A stretch of DNA of 6,887 nt from Desulfuromonadaceae bacterium (GTDB lineage Bacteria > Desulfobacterota > Desulfuromonadia > Desulfuromonadales > Desulfuromonadaceae), in contig JAMOOS010000281.1 in assembly GCA_027065245.1 (NCBI GenBank), forward strand, positions 1-6,887, written 5' to 3'. Every line of letters starts with the position of its first letter. Within the stretch, counting starts at the first letter, position 1. The notes beneath the pieces are model-generated. The model ran no database searches, had not been told where the DNA came from, and saw only the letters and a list, made by a program, of their open reading frames with translations. This document shows positions 1 to 5,512 of this stretch, piece by piece. The position numbers and the translations under genes are program-made.

Positions 1-52
1 CTTTGACATTTCCCGCCGGCAGCAGCAGCGCCAGCACTATCAGCCAAACCAC
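1..52 (-). CDS. Start of a probable exported protein, cut by the left window edge
   Basis: Only about 17 codons are visible. Read from a GTG at 52-50, the frame gives a short N-terminus (MVWLIVLALLLPAG...) that is strongly hydrophobic and ends in a Pro-Ala-Gly turn, as expected for the core of a signal peptide or a first membrane helix. A G-rich stretch lies five bases before the GTG and could act as a ribosome binding site. The frame overlaps the last 13 bases of the subunit IV-like gene, in keeping with the overlapping style of this operon. A second GTG at 37-35 is an alternative start, and an ATG at 9-7 in another frame cannot be excluded. By context this could be another cytochrome c or complex subunit, but nothing visible shows its function. 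Confidence 0.4.
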   Translation of the reverse strand, partial: MVWLIVLALLLPAGNVK

Positions 53-456
53 ACCAGCCCCCAGTTCTCACCACGCAAAAACAGCGCTACCAGGGTAAGC
101 CCCAGAATTATCACACTGCAGCCGATCACCAGCCAATTGACAGCTTTCTGATCATCCGGCAACCAGCGTGCCCGCTGCGCCACCGCACAGCCCGGCCACC
201 ACGGCAGCAGCACCAGCGCCACGGCAACCAGCAAAGGCAGGTAAATAAGCACCGTGCCATAACTCACCAGTTCCTGCATCCACACCAGAAACCACGCCGC
301 ACGGGATGGATTAGGCACATGGGCAATGTCAGCCGCGGGCTGTAACGGTGCCGGCACCAGCACTGCCAGCGTCAGCACCACCACTGTTACCACGGCGACA
401 CAACGGCGGATCAGGCGGTAAAATACCGGGTCACTGTTTATATAGCGATCACTCAC
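40..456 (-). CDS. Cytochrome b C-terminal half (subunit IV-like), quinol oxidoreductase subunit
   Basis: A 138-residue integral membrane protein resembling the C-terminal half of cytochrome b, which in b6f-type complexes is a separate subunit IV. Three hydrophobic helices are visible, at about residues 19-38, 66-87 and 107-127. After the first helix comes a family-like loop (P48-N-P-S-R-A-A-W-F-L, then M-Q-E-L-V-S-Y), similar to the loop bordering the quinol-oxidising Qo site. The C-terminus F-L-R-G-E-N-W (126-132) resembles the FRGxxW ending common in bacterial split cytochromes b. In that loop the classical PEWY motif reads A53-A54-W55-F56, so the usual glutamate is absent. Translation starts at GTG, overlapping the stop codon of the b6-like gene (GTGA), which implies translational coupling and equal stoichiometry. 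Family placement is fairly secure; the electron partner is inferred. Confidence 0.8.
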   Translation of the reverse strand: MSDRYINSDPVFYRLIRRCVAVVTVVVLTLAVLVPAPLQPAADIAHVPNPSRAAWFLVWMQELVSYGTVLIYLPLLVAVALVLLPWWPGCAVAQRARWLPDDQKAVNWLVIGCSVIILGLTLVALFLRGENWGLVWFG

Positions 457-1073
457 AGGTACGGTAACACCCCTTTTTGTCGGCGAATATGATAAAAATG
501 CAGCAAACTGAGCAGGGCAATTGCCGTAGGCAGCAATAGCACATGCATCACATAAAAGCGTAGCAGCGACTGCGACGACCCTACCGCGTCCGGCACCAGA
601 AACGCCGCCAGCATTTCACCGCCGGGCACCACTTTTACTACTTCCATGCCGGTTTGTGTTGCCCACAACGCCAATTGATCCATGGGCAACAGATAGCCAG
701 TGTAGCCGGAAAACATTGCCAACCCCAGCAAAGCACAGCCGATAAGCCAGTTCATCTGCCGTGGTGGACGATAGGCACCGGTAAGCGCCACCCGCAAACT
801 GTGAAGAAAAACCAGCGCCAGAAACAAATTGGCACAATGGCGATGGAGACTGCGCAGAAAACAGCCGCCGAACACCTGTTCTTCCAGATGAACAACAGAA
901 GCGTAGGCCCTGGCGCTATCGGGCTGATAATATAGCGCCAGCAGCACACCGGAACAGACCAGCAGCAAAAACAAGGTAAACGCCATGCCGCCGAGGCAGA
1001 AGGTATAGGTAATCTTGAGATTATTCTCCCGTACAGCCCGGGGGAACAGATGACGGACAAAATCGTCAAACAT
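453..1073 (-). CDS. b6-type cytochrome b (N-terminal half, two b haems)
   Basis: A 206-residue diheme cytochrome b of the short, four-helix b6 type, the core quinone-reacting subunit of a Rieske/cytochrome b complex. Helices lie at about 26-49, 79-98, 109-130 and 175-195. The four haem-ligand histidines are clear: H77 and H91 in helix B (HRHCANLF...LHSLRV), H177 and H192 in helix D (MHVLL...LLHFYHIRRQ). The second pair has 14 residues between them, as in b6f rather than mitochondrial cytochrome b. C26, in the block FCLGG, matches the cysteine that in cytochrome b6 binds the extra haem ci (cn). G126-Y-L-L-P-M-D-Q corresponds to the GYxLPWDQ block at the Qo site. I chose the ATG at 1073-1071 over an earlier in-frame start at 1112 because it has a GGGGA ribosome binding site and the protein then begins like b6. 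It overlaps the Rieske gene by eight bases and the next gene by four. Confidence 0.9.
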   Translation of the reverse strand: MFDDFVRHLFPRAVRENNLKITYTFCLGGMAFTLFLLLVCSGVLLALYYQPDSARAYASVVHLEEQVFGGCFLRSLHRHCANLFLALVFLHSLRVALTGAYRPPRQMNWLIGCALLGLAMFSGYTGYLLPMDQLALWATQTGMEVVKVVPGGEMLAAFLVPDAVGSSQSLLRFYVMHVLLLPTAIALLSLLHFYHIRRQKGVLPYL

Positions 1074-1479
1074 GATGGTCCCCGCAGCGACTAAATACCA
1101 GCCAGTAATCACCGTCGCGCTGCAGACGCAGCTGTGTTAACGCCCTAGTCGCCGGGCCGCGCCGTACATTACCCCGGCGATCAAACACGCTGCCATGGCA
1201 AGGACAGCGCAACACATCGGCGGCGACATTAACAGTGCAGCCAAGGTGGGTACACACCAGGCTCAAGGCATATACGCTGCCGGCCTCACGCACTATGGCA
1301 AAACGCTCGTTGCGGTACACCAGCGCCCCGCGCGGCGGGATATCGGCATCGGCCACACGCGCCAGCCGCTGCTCTCTTGTGCCACTTTGCCGCAAGTAAC
1401 GACCGAGAAACCACCAGCCGCCACCAAGCAGTGCTAGTATGCGCAGGAAGGTGCGTCTGTTTTGAGAAATTCGCGCCAT
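1066..1479 (-). CDS. Rieske 2Fe-2S protein with Tat-type signal anchor
   Basis: A 137-residue Rieske iron-sulfur protein, the subunit that takes electrons from quinol at the Qo site and passes them to a c-type cytochrome. Both cluster boxes are intact: C76-T-H-L-G-C81 and C92-P-C-H-G-S97. C76, H78, C92 and H95 would bind the 2Fe-2S cluster, and C81 and C94 would form the disulfide of high-potential Rieske proteins. The 13 residues between H78 and C92 make this loop short for the family. The N-terminus N7-R-R-T-F-L-R13 followed by a hydrophobic stretch (14-26) is a twin-arginine signal that probably stays as the membrane anchor, with the cluster domain in the periplasm. The ATG at 1479 has GGA a few bases upstream. 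The gene overlaps the decahaem cytochrome gene by 46 bases and cytochrome b by eight, so all three are co-expressed. Confidence 0.93.
   Translation of the reverse strand: MARISQNRRTFLRILALLGGGWWFLGRYLRQSGTREQRLARVADADIPPRGALVYRNERFAIVREAGSVYALSLVCTHLGCTVNVAADVLRCPCHGSVFDRRGNVRRGPATRALTQLRLQRDGDYWLVFSRCGDHHV
1079..1083 (-). promoter_or_regulatory. Ribosome binding site of the b6-type cytochrome b gene
   Basis: On the minus strand the bases read GGGGA, five bases before the ATG at 1073. The site lies inside the end of the Rieske coding region, so translation of the two genes is probably coupled. It favours the ATG at 1073 over the in-frame codon 39 bases upstream. Confidence 0.5.
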
Positions 1480-2699
1480 TTTTCCACATATTTCCGCCGA
1501 TACAGCGGTGTTTTGCTGTGCAAACGTTGCCAGCGTGCGGCAGGATAGAATGAGCCGTTGACCACCTGCTGCCCCTGCTGGCGCCAGAAACTCTCCAGAT
1601 GCAACCCGTCCAGATCGGGCCGCAAGCGGCGTTTATCCAGCGGCTGCAACAAAAAACGTCGCCTGTTAGCGTGGCAACTGTCACACATGGGTACGGCACG
1701 CCTTATGGTGTGCGGCGCAAACGCCTTCCACTGCGCCAGCAGCAGACGGTTCTCTTCGCCCTGCGGACGATTGTCGCGCATGGCGGAGTAATAGGCGATA
1801 AATTGCGGTCGCAGCGGCGCAACCTTGCCACTGGCGTTCAACCCCAGCGGCGGCGCGTCCTGACGCCGCATATAGGCGCTGCGGATATAGTTGTTCTTTT
1901 TATCCGCTACGCGAAAATATTCGCCATTGCTGCTGTTTTCACTACGAATATAAAACGTTCCGTATTCCTGTGCCGCCCAGGCGGCGTGACAGGCGGAGCA
2001 TTCCATTTGTTTCAGATGGGCGGCAATGCTGTGCTCTATAATCCGCTTATCCGGTTCATGACAAGTGCGGCAGGTGGCGGAGCTTTTATCGCCACGCACC
2101 AGACTGGCCATACTGTGACAATCTGCACAACCCATGCCTGCTTCCGCATGGATGTCGGCGCGCATCTTCAGATAATACCGCCCCTGCGCCCTGGGCCCGC
2201 GCTGGTAGCGCACACTATCCTCACGCGGTGCGCGACCGGCAAAATCCCAGCCGACAAAATAGCCGTTATGACAGCGATAGCACTGTTTAGCACCGGGTAA
2301 AATAACGGCATGGCCACTACCGTGGCAATCTGAGCAAGCGGCTAGATGGCACCCGGAACAGTTGGTTGAGAAAAAGTCTTTATCCGCCCGCCCCCAGCTG
2401 CGCCGACAAAACTCCTTTTCGCCGCTGCGACTGGCCATCTTGCCGCTGAGGATAGCCTGCTGCTGACGATGACAGCGCGCACACACAGTGTTAGCGCCAG
2501 TACCTGCGTGGCAATCCCGGCAATGCAGTTGCGCGTGTACCCCGCTCAGGCGCACGTTATGACAAGAGCTGCAACTGCTGCCGTCAGTCGCCGGACACGG
2601 CGCGGCGCTGGCAACCATCGTCACCAGCACGGCGCAGACAAGCATCGAGACGAGCATAATCGAGGGGGCGCTGATAGACAGGATCTTTCGCATCATCAT
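1434..2699 (-). CDS. Secreted decahaem c-type cytochrome
   Basis: A 421-residue exported cytochrome with ten CxxCH haem-attachment motifs, at about residues 43, 60, 73, 114, 122, 140, 191, 210, 234 and 339. From the ATG at 2699, M-M-M-R-K followed by hydrophobic residues to an A30-S-A-A33 cleavage-like site makes a normal Sec signal peptide; two in-frame ATGs follow immediately (2696, 2693), so the exact start is uncertain. No strong ribosome binding site precedes any of them. Residues from about 260 to the end have only one haem and include G291-K-V-A-P..P-Q-F and A335-V-P-M-C-D-S-C-H-A-N, blocks also found in the upstream dodecahaem protein. The C-terminal 80 residues are rich in Arg, Lys and Trp. 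The first 116 bases lie within the dodecahaem gene in another frame. The inferred job is periplasmic electron transfer to or from the Rieske/b core. I do not recognise a named family. Confidence 0.87.
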   Translation of the reverse strand: MMMRKILSISAPSIMLVSMLVCAVLVTMVASAAPCPATDGSSCSSCHNVRLSGVHAQLHCRDCHAGTGANTVCARCHRQQQAILSGKMASRSGEKEFCRRSWGRADKDFFSTNCSGCHLAACSDCHGSGHAVILPGAKQCYRCHNGYFVGWDFAGRAPREDSVRYQRGPRAQGRYYLKMRADIHAEAGMGCADCHSMASLVRGDKSSATCRTCHEPDKRIIEHSIAAHLKQMECSACHAAWAAQEYGTFYIRSENSSNGEYFRVADKKNNYIRSAYMRRQDAPPLGLNASGKVAPLRPQFIAYYSAMRDNRPQGEENRLLLAQWKAFAPHTIRRAVPMCDSCHANRRRFLLQPLDKRRLRPDLDGLHLESFWRQQGQQVVNGSFYPAARWQRLHSKTPLYRRKYVEKWREFLKTDAPSCAY

Positions 2700-4455
2700 G
2701 ACAAACCAGACATTGATTGACCGCCAGCACCCGACGCACTTCGGCGGCATTGAGAGGCCGACTGTGTTCGCGCACCACAGCGGCAAAGGATTTGATACGC
2801 CCGGCACGCATCACCATGTAGCCATCAAGGGGCAAATCGTCACCCTGTTCACACAACAATGTCACCTCAATACTGCGCCCGCGCATGCCGCCCTGACCGA
2901 AACCGAGAAACTGCGGATTGGCGTGACACTCGCTGCAACCGGGAACGGCAGTGCTGCTGTTGTGGGAATATATGGGCGCGAAGCGGAGCTGTTTTTTAGC
3001 GCGAAAGCGGCTCACATCCTCACGCCGCACCGTGGTGCCGGTTTCATCCACCACGGTGACAAAGGTCTGGCATCCGGGCGTTACCGGCGCGATTTTACCA
3101 CGCTGATCCAGCGCCAGAGGGAAAGGATACACACGACGGTAGTCCTCCCGTTCGGCAAAACGCCCCGGCGTCATCTCGTTGCGGATAAAGTCTATGCCCA
3201 GCCGGGTTTTGTCGTAACTGGTATGGCAGCCAAAACACTGCGGCACCGCCGCACTGTGGCAAGCGTAACATTCCAGTCGGCCATGCCCGGCAATACGGTG
3301 CACAGCGCTGCCGGTTATCACCTTGCTGATATGCTCACGCCCGTCACGCTTGCCCACCAGCACCACGCGACCATCGCGGTAATACACGTTGGAATAGGGG
3401 CGCCCTTTGGCGGTAAGCACCATAACATCGCCATTTACCGCGCCGCGCCGGTAGCTGCGTCCTTCACGCAGCGGCGCGGCGTGCTCCCGCCGCAACACCT
3501 TATGCCGCGGTGCCTCAGCGCCGCTACCGTGGCAATCCTCGCAGCTGATTTCTGTCTGCTGATACATATTGCCGTAAGCGTAGCCGTCTCCCATCACATC
3601 GCGGGAAGTGTGGCAATCTATACATTCCATGCCGCGCCGCTGGTGGATATCGGCCTGAATGTGACTGATATTACGCCCGCCGCTGATCATATTGGCGGGA
3701 AAGGCCTGCCGCACCGGCACCGCGCCGTTATTGCCGTCGTTCCAGCCGCGATAGCTCAACGCGATACGACCACTGCGATTGTGGCAGTGCAGGCACACAT
3801 CGTCGCCTGGCAGCGCCTCCATCCGGTGACTGGCGCTGTAGGGCCACTTGCCACGCACGGTGAGATCGCGGCCTTGGTAGGTGGCATCTGCATTAAAGGG
3901 AAAATGGCAGGCGGCGCAACCGGCGGCATGCGACGCGCGCCACGACTGCCGGGATTCAATACCTACATGGCACAGAGAGCAGTATTTGCGATACAGCTCT
4001 CCGGCCAGGTTGTCCAGAGATGCCACCGGCAGCAGGTGCAGCGGGGTACCGTCAGCGGCAAATGTATCGGCGCCAGCAGTAGCGTAGACGCCTTGTTCGC
4101 CCCCCTCCCAGGTGAGACGAATATTGCGGATAAAACCGCTGTTGGTAAACATCAGATTGGCCTGCATACGCCGCAACTGGAACGGATGGCAACGCCCACA
4201 GCTATCCTGCCAGTACTGCGGCTGCGCCGGGTTACGCGGCCCAAGCATCTGTTCGTGGGCAACCTCTTTACTTGTCGCCGCCGCAGTACCGGCGTGGCAA
4301 CTTACACAGCCGCTGTGGTTGGGAGAAACATCTTCCAACTGAGCATGACAGCTACGGCACCCGGCCCGCTTCCGGCTCCGGTCGGCATACCATGCACCGC
4401 CCAGCACCGCCGCTACAGCCAGCGTCACAGCAATAAGCCACCACCACCGTTTCAT
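2584..4455 (-). CDS. Dodecahaem c-type cytochrome, membrane-anchored or secreted
   Basis: A 623-residue cytochrome with twelve CxxCH motifs, beginning near residues 33, 50, 86, 159, 180, 221, 278, 305, 396, 407, 507 and 582. The N-terminus (M-K-R-W-W-W, then hydrophobic to about residue 23, then D-R-S-R-K-R) is either an uncleaved anchor or a signal peptide cleaved near A24. Haems are paired or clustered in the first half. Two long haem-free stretches, about 310-395 and 412-506, contain predicted beta-rich segments (for example Y354-S-N-V-Y-Y and G453-K-I-A-P). Several blocks recur in the decahaem protein encoded next. Extra cysteines C462, C606 and C615 are outside haem motifs. The ATG at 4455 lies four bases after the TetR stop with GGTGA just upstream, implying one transcript. 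It probably passes electrons between the quinone-reactive core and outside partners; direction and partner are unknown. Confidence 0.88.
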   Translation of the reverse strand: MKRWWWLIAVTLAVAAVLGGAWYADRSRKRAGCRSCHAQLEDVSPNHSGCVSCHAGTAAATSKEVAHEQMLGPRNPAQPQYWQDSCGRCHPFQLRRMQANLMFTNSGFIRNIRLTWEGGEQGVYATAGADTFAADGTPLHLLPVASLDNLAGELYRKYCSLCHVGIESRQSWRASHAAGCAACHFPFNADATYQGRDLTVRGKWPYSASHRMEALPGDDVCLHCHNRSGRIALSYRGWNDGNNGAVPVRQAFPANMISGGRNISHIQADIHQRRGMECIDCHTSRDVMGDGYAYGNMYQQTEISCEDCHGSGAEAPRHKVLRREHAAPLREGRSYRRGAVNGDVMVLTAKGRPYSNVYYRDGRVVLVGKRDGREHISKVITGSAVHRIAGHGRLECYACHSAAVPQCFGCHTSYDKTRLGIDFIRNEMTPGRFAEREDYRRVYPFPLALDQRGKIAPVTPGCQTFVTVVDETGTTVRREDVSRFRAKKQLRFAPIYSHNSSTAVPGCSECHANPQFLGFGQGGMRGRSIEVTLLCEQGDDLPLDGYMVMRAGRIKSFAAVVREHSRPLNAAEVRRVLAVNQCLVCHDDAKDPVYQRPLDYARLDACLRRAGDDGCQRRAVSGD

Positions 4456-4459
4456 CCCG

Positions 4460-5053
4460 TCACCGCTTTATGGCGATCCAGGCATTTTCCAGCAGATCGC
4501 CACTTATTTGCGGCAATGGATTCGGCAAAATGCACATCAGACGCAACTCTACCGCCCGCAGCACCACACCGGTATAAGTGATGGCCGCAGTATAGACATC
4601 CTGACGGCGCAACACACCACTATCCATGCCAGCACTGATAATAGCACGCACTTTTTTAAATGGCTCGGTAAAACAGATGGGCGTAGTATCGCGCATAAAT
4701 TCATCATGCTTCATAAACAGCATGTATTCCATCATCACCGCTTCCCGTTCCACCAGATCAAAGCACAGATAGCCAAACGCCTCTAATTGACAACGAATGT
4801 CATCTACTCCTTCCAGCCGCTGCAGAAACATATTCTGAAACTTTGCCAGCGTATCCTCGTGAATACGCCGGGCCAGATTCTCCTTACTGCCGAAATAGCT
4901 GTAGATGGCACCGGTACTCACGCCGGAAGCCTTGACAATAGCGGGCACCGAAACATTGTGATAGCCACGGCTGACAAACAGCTCCCGTGCTACTGTCAGC
5001 ACTCGCTCCATCTTGCTATTGATATTATCACGTCTTGCGCGCTTAGCTATCAT
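4460..5053 (-). CDS. TetR-family transcriptional regulator
   Basis: A 197-residue TetR/AcrR-type regulator. The N-terminal helix-turn-helix is typical: A22-R-E-L-F-V-S-R-G-Y31, then V36-P-A-I-V-K-A-S-G-V-S-T-G-A-I-Y-S-Y-F-G-S-K-E about residues 36-58. The remaining 140 residues are helical and variable, as expected for the ligand-binding and dimerisation domain, and contain several Met and Cys residues (for example E103-A-V-M-M-E-Y-M). The ATG at 5053 is preceded by AGGA with nine bases between. It sits between the rhodanese gene (33-base gap) and the dodecahaem gene (four-base gap), all the same way round, so it is probably transcribed with the genes it controls, giving feedback. The ligand cannot be told. 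No clear palindromic operator was found in the short gaps by eye. Confidence 0.9.
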   Translation of the reverse strand: MIAKRARRDNINSKMERVLTVARELFVSRGYHNVSVPAIVKASGVSTGAIYSYFGSKENLARRIHEDTLAKFQNMFLQRLEGVDDIRCQLEAFGYLCFDLVEREAVMMEYMLFMKHDEFMRDTTPICFTEPFKKVRAIISAGMDSGVLRRQDVYTAAITYTGVVLRAVELRLMCILPNPLPQISGDLLENAWIAIKR

Positions 5054-5086
5054 GACTGTTTTTCCTGCTGTTACTGTGGTTGGCGA

Positions 5087-5476
5087 CTATTTGATCTGCG
5101 CCAACACCACACCCGGTCGTGCCATATCACAAATAGCGGCATATCCGCCCTCGAGTACACGTACATTATCGTACCCTTTGCTGCGCAGATAAGTATACGC
5201 CACCGCCGCCCGCACCGAATGGGGGCAGAAAATCCCCACTACACCAGCACGGGGAACCTGCTCACAGCACTCCGGCAGGGTGTGTAACGGGATATTGATG
5301 CTTACCAGCTTATGGTGGGCAAACGGCAGCGGCAGCGTAGCCACCTCCTCAGCACTGCGAACATCGAGTAGCACCGCGTCGTCAGCGGCAAACAACTGCT
5401 CTACCGTAATCTTGTGCCGGGCCGAACCGACAAAAGCCAGATCCATCTGTTGCAACACTTTGTCAAGACTGTCCAT
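5087..5476 (-). CDS. Single-domain rhodanese (sulfurtransferase), cytoplasmic
   Basis: A 129-residue rhodanese-like protein. Family landmarks are present: L36-L-D-V-R-S41 with E43-E44 after it, I60-N-I-P-L in the middle, the active-site loop F83-C84-P-H-S-V-R89-A, and the C-terminal Y-D-N-V-R-V-L-E-G-G-Y block. C84 would carry the persulfide, and R89 closes the six-residue CxxxxR loop of active sulfurtransferases, so the enzyme is probably functional rather than a dead domain. There is no signal peptide or membrane segment, so it should act in the cytoplasm. The ATG at 5476 has a strong AGGAG ribosome binding site seven bases upstream. It is the first gene after rlmKL and is followed by the TetR gene. 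A role in sulfur transfer tied to the respiratory operon is possible but only inferred from position. Confidence 0.9.
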   Translation of the reverse strand: MDSLDKVLQQMDLAFVGSARHKITVEQLFAADDAVLLDVRSAEEVATLPLPFAHHKLVSINIPLHTLPECCEQVPRAGVVGIFCPHSVRAAVAYTYLRSKGYDNVRVLEGGYAAICDMARPGVVLAQIK

Positions 5477-5483
5477 AGCTGTT

Positions 5484-5488
5484 CTCCT
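5484..5488 (-). promoter_or_regulatory. Strong ribosome binding site of the rhodanese gene
   Basis: On the minus strand the bases read AGGAG, seven bases before the ATG at 5476. It is the best Shine-Dalgarno match in the window and fixes the rhodanese start. It lies within the 36-base gap after rlmKL, the only gap on the right side that could hold regulatory signals. Confidence 0.7.
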
Positions 5489-5512
5489 GATACTGTAGCC
5501 AAGGTGAAAATA

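Noticed and set aside
1074..1112. Thirteen-residue N-terminal extension of cytochrome b
   Set aside because: The ATG at 1073 has a GGGGA site and gives a b6-like N-terminus; the extension lies wholly in the Rieske gene.
1599..2300. Open frame of 233 codons on the plus strand opposite the decahaem gene
   Set aside because: Same reasoning: no domain, antisense to an obvious cytochrome, composition typical of a shadow frame.
2700..2807. Extended N-terminus for the decahaem cytochrome from an upstream in-frame start
   Set aside because: The added 36 residues would precede a normal signal peptide, overlap the dodecahaem gene further and have no ribosome binding site; the M-M-M-R-K start gives a proper export signal.
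2698..4581. Long open frame on the plus strand opposite the dodecahaem gene (about 627 codons)
   Set aside because: It is antisense to a gene with twelve intact haem motifs, has no recognisable domain, is rich in His, Thr and Ala as expected from complementing Cys/His/Gly codons in GC-rich DNA, and lacks a convincing start signal.
5477..5512. Possible TetR operator around the weak inverted repeat TACtGTA
   Set aside because: Only seven bases with mismatched flanks, too short to distinguish from chance by eye.
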